A stretch of DNA of 59,258 nt, taken from assembly GCA_020048895.1 (NCBI GenBank), contig JAIFLV010000042.1, positions 1-59,258 on the forward strand, given 5' to 3'. Below, in pieces: positions 53,710 through 59,258 of the stretch. The notes beneath the pieces are model-generated. The model had not been told where the DNA came from. It searched no databases and worked only from the letters and a program-made list of their open reading frames with translations. Position 1 is the stretch's first letter, and each line of letters begins with the position of its first letter. Source of the DNA: Rhodoferax sp. Lineage in GTDB: Bacteria; Pseudomonadota; Gammaproteobacteria; Burkholderiales; Burkholderiaceae_C. Both the position numbers and the translations under genes were made by a program.

Positions 53710-53970
53710 ATGCTGGCCCTTAAAAAAGCGCGGAAGCTGATCCGCGAAAATCCGACATCCATTGAAGCAAAAACCTTTTCCGATCTCATCGTGGCACTCG
53801 AGATGCAAAGGGAATTTTTGTTGAGTGAGCTGTACAAATTAAGCTACGCAGACTTTGAATTGGCCTTGGAAGTGGTGAAGGATTGGCGAAGGGACCGCTA
53901 CCATGCGAGCAAAGTAAAACTCTATGATTGGGCGTGGCAATTGGCAGACCACGAAGCGCAGGCAACGTAA
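53710..53970 (+). CDS. Small all-helical protein upstream of PilZ gene
   Basis: This 86-residue protein has GGAGCTCCT directly before its ATG. It reads as three or four helices (MLALKKARKLIRENPTSIEA, FSDLIVALEMQREFLLSELY, FELALEVVKDWRRDRYH). I know similar short hypothetical proteins from Comamonadaceae but no function. Its TAA overlaps the ATG of the PilZ gene (TAATG), so both are co-translated. Confidence 0.75.
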   Translation: MLALKKARKLIRENPTSIEAKTFSDLIVALEMQREFLLSELYKLSYADFELALEVVKDWRRDRYHASKVKLYDWAWQLADHEAQAT

Positions 53971-54374
53971 TGGCAAGCATCGAAAATCGCGTTCACACCC
54001 GCTCGCAGTATTTTTTGATCAAGGACCATGACGAGGCGGTACCCATCTACGCTTTCCGTGAAGCTGATGACTTAGCGGCAATCCCAGCATTGGTGGTGAA
54101 CATGAGCGACGGTGGTGTCCAGGTGCTGACAACGGTCTCCGCAGAATTGAGTCAACGTGTATTTGACTTGGAACTGGTCGTGGGAGAGGCATTGCAAGGC
54201 GGCATTGAGAGTCTCGAAGTTCACCTGGTTTGGTCACGTCCAGATGGTGTCAACGTGCGCTCAGGATTCGTTTTTGCTCCATCGAATGCCCCGCATCTTG
54301 AATGGGCCACCGTCCTCAGTGGTGCACCCCACCATGTATTGCGTTGTGTGCTGCACCCTAAGCCCAACGATTGA
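53970..54374 (+). CDS. PilZ-domain c-di-GMP receptor
   Basis: This 134-residue protein carries the two PilZ binding motifs: RxxxR as RVHTR (Arg7, Arg11) and NxSxxG as NMSDGG (Asn44, Ser46, Gly49), followed by beta-strands (LEVHLVWSRPDGVNVRSGFV). It should bind c-di-GMP, probably made by the GGDEF protein two genes upstream. The start overlaps the small gene's stop. Confidence 0.8.
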   Translation: MASIENRVHTRSQYFLIKDHDEAVPIYAFREADDLAAIPALVVNMSDGGVQVLTTVSAELSQRVFDLELVVGEALQGGIESLEVHLVWSRPDGVNVRSGFVFAPSNAPHLEWATVLSGAPHHVLRCVLHPKPND

Positions 54375-54408
54375 GTAGCCTGTAGGCACAACTAAGAATG
54401 ACCTGTAC

Positions 54409-54426
54409 CTTTCATCAGGATGTCAC
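54409..54426 (+). promoter_or_regulatory. Pho box upstream of the phytase-like lipoprotein gene
   Basis: CTTTCATCAGGATGTCAC has two 6/7 half-sites 4 bp apart, 42 bp before the ATG at 54468. It overlaps an earlier in-frame start at 54420, which argues for the later start. Confidence 0.65.
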
Positions 54427-54467
54427 AAGCCAATGGCGTAATGCACCTTTTTTGGATTGGACAGAAA

Positions 54468-56441
54468 ATGAAGTTGAAAAAGCGGGCAATCGTGGTTGCA
54501 TTGAACCCTGTACTGGCCAGTTTACTGCTGGCGGCTTGCGGTGGATCATCGGACTCCACTTCGCAAGGGCGCTTTATTGACGGGCCGGTTGCAGGGCTCT
54601 CGTACACCACCTCAGCTGGCAAGAGTGGTACCACCGATGGCAACGGAGCATTCGACTATTTGAATCGTGTACCCGCTGACAGCGTGACTTTCAAAGTTGG
54701 CGCGGTAACGCTGGGCACCGCTGCAGCGGCCGCTGTGCTCACACCGCTGGACCTGGTGGCGGGTGCAACGGTGAGCGATGCACGCGTACTCAACCGTCTG
54801 CAACTGTTGCAGTCGCTGGACAGCGACAAGGACGTGGACAACGGCATCGTGATTGACACCACGCTTGCGGTCAAGCTCAACGACACTGTCAAGCCAGACG
54901 AGACCGACGGCACCAAGTTTGAAGCCGCGTTAAAAACCGCGCTAGGCACCACGCCAGTGATGCGTGGACTTGCACGCGAGAGTTTTGAGAGCAGTCTGGC
55001 CGCCATGGGTCGCAGAGTCACGACCGCGAAAGAAGCCATCAGCGGTGGTGATGTGGTGGTGAGCAAGCACCGCGTCAACGTGCCCACCAGCATGTACGTG
55101 CCCTACGAGGGAACCAGTGCCGAGTTGAAGGCGGCTTTCCCCAAGGGCTTCCCGCTGGCCGTGGGTTCGGCGATGGCCCTCAAGTCGGTCAACAGCGATG
55201 GCAGCATCGACTTCTACGTGCTGACTGACCGTGGCTCCAATGCCGATGGCCCCAACATCATGGTGGGTGGCAGCACCTACGGCACCAAAGTGTTTCCGGC
55301 ACCAGGCTTTGCCCCCACCTTTGGTGTACTGCGCCTGGCTAATGGCGTTGCCACAGTGACCGGCATCACTCCGATGCTCAACGAAAAGGGCGGCAAGCTC
55401 ACAGGTTTACCCCTGCCGGTGGGCACACCCGGCTCGTCAGCCGAAGTGGCTTTGAACGAAGCGCTAGTGGCATTGACCAGCGACCCAATGGGCCTGGACC
55501 CCGAAGGCATTGTGTTTGACAAGGCTAACGGCAAGCTCTACATATCCGACGAATACGGTCCGTTCATCATCAAGGTGGACGCGGTCACAGGCAAGATCGA
55601 GGAGCGCTTTGCTCCGGCCATCGCAGGCAGCACGGCCAGCAAGCCAGTGTTGCCTGCCGTGTTGAACCTGCGACGCGCCAATCGCGGCATGGAAGGCCTG
55701 GCCATGGACGCTGCAGGCGAACTGCACGGACTGGTTCAAAGCCCGCTGGACGCCAAGGTAACTGCTGACGACGGCACCTCCGTGTCGGTCAGCAAGACTG
55801 CGCTGTTCCTGCGCTGGCTGGTGCTGAATCCGGCCACCGGCGCGACCAGAACTTATGCCTTTCCTTTGAGCAAGACCGACTGGTCGAAGTCCGACACCGG
55901 GCAGGCCAAAATGGGAGACGTCGCCTATGTCGCACCGGGCAAGTTTCTGGCCATCGAACAGGGCCTGAACACCGCTGGCGTGCTGGTCAACAGGATCATG
56001 CTGGTGGAGATTCCCGCCGACGCCACGGACATCAATGCCGTGGGTGCCGAGCTGGAAGCCAGCAGCGCCACCGCCAAGCCTGTCAAGGGTGTAGACTGGT
56101 CCAAAGTAGTGCCGCTTAAACGAACCCTACTGCTGCAACTCAACGATGCTGGCTGGCTTGCCGAGAAGGCTGAAGGTCTCACGGTGGTGAATGGCGACAC
56201 CATTGCGTTGATCAACGACAACGATTTCGGCGTCACCCCGGCGCTGTATGACGCCCAGGGTGTGGCCGTAAGCGGCGACGTGGCGGCCTGCCTGACAGAA
56301 AATGGCAAGCTCGTGAACAACGGCACCAAAGTCTGTCCGGCTGCTGCCGTTCGAGTAGCGCCTGGCACCGCGTCGGAACGACCGACACGTCTGTACACCT
56401 TCAAGTTCGCTAAGCCCATTGCCAGCTACAGCGTGAAGTAG
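54468..56441 (+). CDS. Esterase-like/phytase-like lipoprotein
   Basis: This 657-residue protein has a lipobox LAAC (Cys24) and, in its C-terminal two thirds, the phytase-like beta-propeller fold: VLTDRGSNADGP, LDPEGIVFDKANGKLYISDE, NRGMEGLAM and KAEGLTVVNGDTIALINDND. These proteins are linked to phosphoester hydrolysis, though activity is not established for all. The N-terminal 150 residues (GRFIDGPVAGLSYTTSAG) form a repeat seen in other lipoproteins. A Pho box lies upstream, matching an organophosphate role. Confidence 0.83.
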   Translation: MKLKKRAIVVALNPVLASLLLAACGGSSDSTSQGRFIDGPVAGLSYTTSAGKSGTTDGNGAFDYLNRVPADSVTFKVGAVTLGTAAAAAVLTPLDLVAGATVSDARVLNRLQLLQSLDSDKDVDNGIVIDTTLAVKLNDTVKPDETDGTKFEAALKTALGTTPVMRGLARESFESSLAAMGRRVTTAKEAISGGDVVVSKHRVNVPTSMYVPYEGTSAELKAAFPKGFPLAVGSAMALKSVNSDGSIDFYVLTDRGSNADGPNIMVGGSTYGTKVFPAPGFAPTFGVLRLANGVATVTGITPMLNEKGGKLTGLPLPVGTPGSSAEVALNEALVALTSDPMGLDPEGIVFDKANGKLYISDEYGPFIIKVDAVTGKIEERFAPAIAGSTASKPVLPAVLNLRRANRGMEGLAMDAAGELHGLVQSPLDAKVTADDGTSVSVSKTALFLRWLVLNPATGATRTYAFPLSKTDWSKSDTGQAKMGDVAYVAPGKFLAIEQGLNTAGVLVNRIMLVEIPADATDINAVGAELEASSATAKPVKGVDWSKVVPLKRTLLLQLNDAGWLAEKAEGLTVVNGDTIALINDNDFGVTPALYDAQGVAVSGDVAACLTENGKLVNNGTKVCPAAAVRVAPGTASERPTRLYTFKFAKPIASYSVK

Positions 56442-56593
56442 GTTTCAGCGCAGAGGTCGACATGCATCCGGCGCCAGACTGAAGACGCCGAATGCAATCC
56501 TGATTCTGGTGTTGGTACGCTGATATCACTATGAACGAACAATGTCGCTAGCCCTGTCCCGATATCCAAGTCCGCTCGAAAGCTGGCCAAGCT

Positions 56594-57232
56594 ATGGCAC
56601 TGCGTATCGCAATTTCTGATCTCAGGATTTCGGTATACCGTGAGAAGTGGCATGCCTTGGCATTGCCTGTGCTGGCTTGCGCCGCGAGCATCGGCGTCGC
56701 GCTGGTGTTCACTCGTATGGGAATGCATCAACAGGCGTTCTCGTATCTTGGCGCTGTTTTCGGTTTCGCCGGGGTTGCCTTGCTGGTACAAATTCCACGA
56801 TTCGTTCGAAAACTGCTGAAAGACAACGGAGAAGTACTCCTCTCACTAGACCCAGACGGGTTGCAAATCACGCACGGCTTCAATGGATCGGCCAGATGCT
56901 ATCCATGGAGTTCCGTGTCTGAGGTCGTGTTCGTCAAGAAGCTGCGGCTCATTCACTCCGACGAGACTACCCAGCTACGCCATGCCCTCATTGTGTTTCT
57001 GGTAGCAGGTGAAGTTGCCAGCGAAGGCTGGGTAGAGCGTCTGAAATCAGGGCTGGCAAAAACTGCACATGGTCGTCTCTATTACCTGACGTCGTACCCT
57101 TCCGATGGACATAAGGAACTTTTGGATGCATTCCAAAAGATGGCCCCAAGTACATCGACCATGAGGTTTGAGCCATGGCTACGTTTTGTCACGTTCACTG
57201 GTGAATTGAGCGATCCATCAGAACACAACTGA
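56594..57232 (+). CDS. Membrane protein with two N-terminal helices and PH-like domain
   Basis: This 212-residue protein has two membrane segments (LALPVLACAASIGVALVFT; FSYLGAVFGFAGVALLVQI) and a cytosolic domain that starts GEVLLSLDPDGLQITHG and continues CYPWSSVSEVVF, a pattern like bacterial PH-type (YcxB-like) domains. Function is unknown. No operon partner overlaps it. Confidence 0.6.
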   Translation: MALRIAISDLRISVYREKWHALALPVLACAASIGVALVFTRMGMHQQAFSYLGAVFGFAGVALLVQIPRFVRKLLKDNGEVLLSLDPDGLQITHGFNGSARCYPWSSVSEVVFVKKLRLIHSDETTQLRHALIVFLVAGEVASEGWVERLKSGLAKTAHGRLYYLTSYPSDGHKELLDAFQKMAPSTSTMRFEPWLRFVTFTGELSDPSEHN

Positions 57233-57388
57233 GTTCGCCACGCGTCCGGATGTGTCATGTACGATCCCCAGCTTGCGGACATGCCCGGCAACCAGATCCG
57301 GGTCTCCATTGGCATCTAACGCCATGCGCGAAACGGAATAGGGGCCAATGATGAAGGTGGCTACCAACGCAAAGGTGGGTTGTACAGC
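57218..57388 (-). pseudogene. Possible C-terminal gene remnant in a 308-bp intergenic gap
   Basis: In the 57233-57540 gap I see no complete gene. One minus-strand frame without a start codon reads FALVATFIIGPYSVSRMALD, then ANGDPDLVAGHVRKLGIV and a stop at 57218-57220. The composition is protein-like, so it may be the tail of a lost gene. It could equally be chance. Confidence 0.25.
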
Positions 57389-57540
57389 CTAGCCAAACAT
57401 CATCCGGCCTCAGATCCCCTTGCACTCGGTTGTCTGTGGTGCTCTCTTTTTTCCTTTGGCTTCTACCCGGCGCTAAAGACCGTACCGGTCCACGGAATGT
57501 TGAATTGCTGGTGCGGAAAATGTTGAGTGGGGTCACGGTA

Positions 57541-59258
57541 TCAGCGAAGCAGACTGGGTAGTCCGGTCGCTAGTGGCGGTACCAGCGCAATGAGCAGCGT
57601 GCCTGCAAAAATGGCCCCCATCGCTGGGAGCACTGAACGGGCTACGGTGGTAATCGACTTCTTGAACATGGCGGAGGCAAAGTAGATGTTCATTCCTGCA
57701 GGGGGGCACAGGAACCCTACTTCCATGGCCGCCAAAAAAATGATGCCGAAATGGATTGGATCGATGCCGTATGCCTTGGCTAGCGGTAAAAGCAGCGGCA
57801 CCAGTACCACAATGGCCGCATAAATCTCCATTAAGGCAGCAGCGAAAAACAGGAAAACACAGAGCACTATCAGAAACACATAGCGGTTTGGAATGACACT
57901 TTGAACCCATTCGACCGCACGGTCGGGAATGCCGGCATCAATCATGAAGTTGGTAAGCGCCAGCGCCATGCCCAGTATCAGCATGACGCCACCAATGATC
58001 TGGGCACAATCGCTGAAAGTGCGGACCAGTGTTTTCAAGCTCAGTTCACGGTGCACCAGGGCTTGTGTGACCAGCGCGTAGGCCGCAGTCAGGGCTGCAC
58101 TCTCCATGGGAGTGGCAAGGCCACTGAGCAGGCTGCCCAAGGCGACAAAGGGCGTTGCCAATTCCCATTTGGCAGCCCAAGCGGCGGCTAAAGCTCCATG
58201 AAAGTCCGGCGGTGCAGCAAGCGGCGCATTTTTGTCGCGCCGCAAATAGCCTCCAAGTAACAGCAGACACAGCACCATCAGTACTGCCGGTACCAGCCCT
58301 GCGAGGAACATGTCGGTGATAGGCACCCTGGCGATCACTGCATACAGAATCAATGGTACCGAGGGGGCCAGAAGCACGCCCAGTGCACTGGCGCTGGTGA
58401 CCAGACCAATCCCTCGCTTCTCTGGATAACCCGCCTTCATCAGCAAAGGCAGCAAGAGACCACCCAGCGCCAGGATGGTGACGCCACTGCCGCCCGTAAA
58501 GGCGGTAAACGTCGAGCATAGAACCGCCGCTGCGATCACGCTTCCGCGTACGCCACCGCCGAACATCGCTACAAAAAGGACGCTCATGCGTTGGGCCGCG
58601 CCGCTGCGCGCCAACAGAAGACCAGCCAGTGTGTACAGGGGCAAGGCCGGCAGCGAGGCATTCACCGTAATTTGGTAATGGCTCAGCGCGACAGACGCGA
58701 GTGGCAATGCATCACCCGCAAAAAGTAACAGCGACAGCCCGCCCAGAACTGCAAACACGGGTGCACCGGCAATCAGCAGGGCTGTAAGCACCACGAAGCC
58801 TGGCGCCAGTGCAAAAGGGGTTCCGTCAAAGTTCGCGCCTAAGGCCCAACCCGCAATTGGTAGCACCACGGCAAGCGGCCAACGCAAAACAGCTTGGGTA
58901 CTGCATCGCGAGCCCAACCGAAAGCCCAGCAACATGAAGCCCACAGGCATGCTGGCTTGTACCCACCAGATCGGAATGCCGTAGGCCAGAGGCAGGGGTG
59001 CCGCCATTTCGGTGGCGACAAAGCGCCAGCTCGCCAGTGCCAGCAGCCCTGCCAATAGGCTGCTCGCGCCCTGCACGAAGCTCTTTACCAGGGTTTGTGT
59101 TCGTTCACTGCCTAACTGCCCGAGGCTTGAGCCCAGCGAGGTCAAGTGCCCGTAACGCTCGGCCGCCACTGCGCCGAACATGGTCATGATGAGCCCGAGG
59201 TGTTGAACCAGTACCGACGCGTTCTCCACTCCGATTCCGGTACTTGCGCGCAGCACAA
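57541..59258 (-). CDS. TRAP transporter fused DctQM permease, 5' end outside window
   Basis: At least 571 residues of a TRAP transporter membrane protein are present. The first about 130 residues match the small DctQ subunit (four helices), and the rest the large DctM subunit (ALPLYTLAGLLLARSG, FTGGSGVTILALGG, APSVPLILYAVIARVPITDMFLAG, GFLCPPAGMNIYFAS). It imports an organic acid or similar solute with a periplasmic binding protein. The frame stays open at the right edge, so the N-terminus is missing here. The last codon ends at 57541. Confidence 0.85.
   Translation of the reverse strand, partial: VLRASTGIGVENASVLVQHLGLIMTMFGAVAAERYGHLTSLGSSLGQLGSERTQTLVKSFVQGASSLLAGLLALASWRFVATEMAAPLPLAYGIPIWWVQASMPVGFMLLGFRLGSRCSTQAVLRWPLAVVLPIAGWALGANFDGTPFALAPGFVVLTALLIAGAPVFAVLGGLSLLLFAGDALPLASVALSHYQITVNASLPALPLYTLAGLLLARSGAAQRMSVLFVAMFGGGVRGSVIAAAVLCSTFTAFTGGSGVTILALGGLLLPLLMKAGYPEKRGIGLVTSASALGVLLAPSVPLILYAVIARVPITDMFLAGLVPAVLMVLCLLLLGGYLRRDKNAPLAAPPDFHGALAAAWAAKWELATPFVALGSLLSGLATPMESAALTAAYALVTQALVHRELSLKTLVRTFSDCAQIIGGVMLILGMALALTNFMIDAGIPDRAVEWVQSVIPNRYVFLIVLCVFLFFAAALMEIYAAIVVLVPLLLPLAKAYGIDPIHFGIIFLAAMEVGFLCPPAGMNIYFASAMFKKSITTVARSVLPAMGAIFAGTLLIALVPPLATGLPSLLR

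Noticed and set aside
1..59258. CRISPR arrays, tRNA/rRNA genes, prophage or conjugative genes
   Set aside because: No regularly spaced repeats, no tRNA-like or rRNA segments, and no integrase, phage structural or relaxase proteins were seen; a tRNAscan and CRISPR search would confirm.

Overview
The window looks like a chromosomal segment of a beta-proteobacterium, most likely a member of the Comamonadaceae (Rhodoferax, Polaromonas or Acidovorax-like). This rests on protein-family content and gene order: the ECF sigma / small anti-sigma-like / DUF3106 set, a Burkholderiales-type phosphonate regulator, pst-pho order, and intergenic repeats with the CTGTAGCGC...CCAGCTA core. No rRNA or tRNA gene was seen. 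The left edge (1-1000) is a scar of gene fragments: an IS91-type transposase piece, a HigA antitoxin tail and an unidentified C-terminal remnant. The right edge cuts a TRAP transporter gene.

Layout. 1036-3306 is phoX with its own Pho box. 3558-7579 is a five-gene operon: DUF1800, DUF1501, DUF3106, ECF sigma factor and a membrane anti-sigma-like protein. 7856-23533 is a mixed accessory stretch: small secreted proteins, two large lipoproteins, an orphan GspE/PilB-type ATPase, a PAS-GGDEF cyclase, an AlkD-type glycosylase with an acyl-CoA ligase, type I dehydroquinase, a lytic transglycosylase, a Gfo/Idh oxidoreductase, OsmC and a GNAT enzyme. 23601-26535 holds a STAS protein, a three-domain HATPase-cNMP-PP2C regulator and a PlsC-type acyltransferase. 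26603-38143 is the core phosphate locus: a CorA-like transporter, phoR-phoB-phoU-pstBACS, a fasciclin lipoprotein, an orphan periplasmic binding protein and ppx. 38218-47465 is a 2-aminoethylphosphonate uptake and breakdown cluster (pbfA, phnR, a PhnS/T/U-type ABC transporter, phnW, an FAD oxidase, phnX). 47679-56441 adds a HAD phosphatase, a CYTH-CHAD protein, ppk2, a GGDEF protein, a PilZ protein, a phytase-like lipoprotein and several very small proteins.

The unifying signal is a series of PhoB-type sites (two 7-bp half-sites like CTGTCAC separated by 4 bp), several placed 10 bp before a plausible -10 element. I see good candidates before phoX, the STAS operon, the plsC-like gene, the CorA-like gene, pstS, the fasciclin gene, the phosphonate operon, the GGDEF gene and the phytase-like gene, and weaker ones before ppk2 and an unlisted 58-residue zinc-ribbon protein. 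The window therefore reads as a phosphate-starvation island. It combines Pi capture, phosphonate and organophosphate scavenging, polyphosphate turnover, possible membrane-lipid remodelling, and two signalling modules (partner switching and c-di-GMP) that are not classical Pho-regulon members. Site calls were made by eye; a PhoB weight-matrix scan and expression data would decide them.
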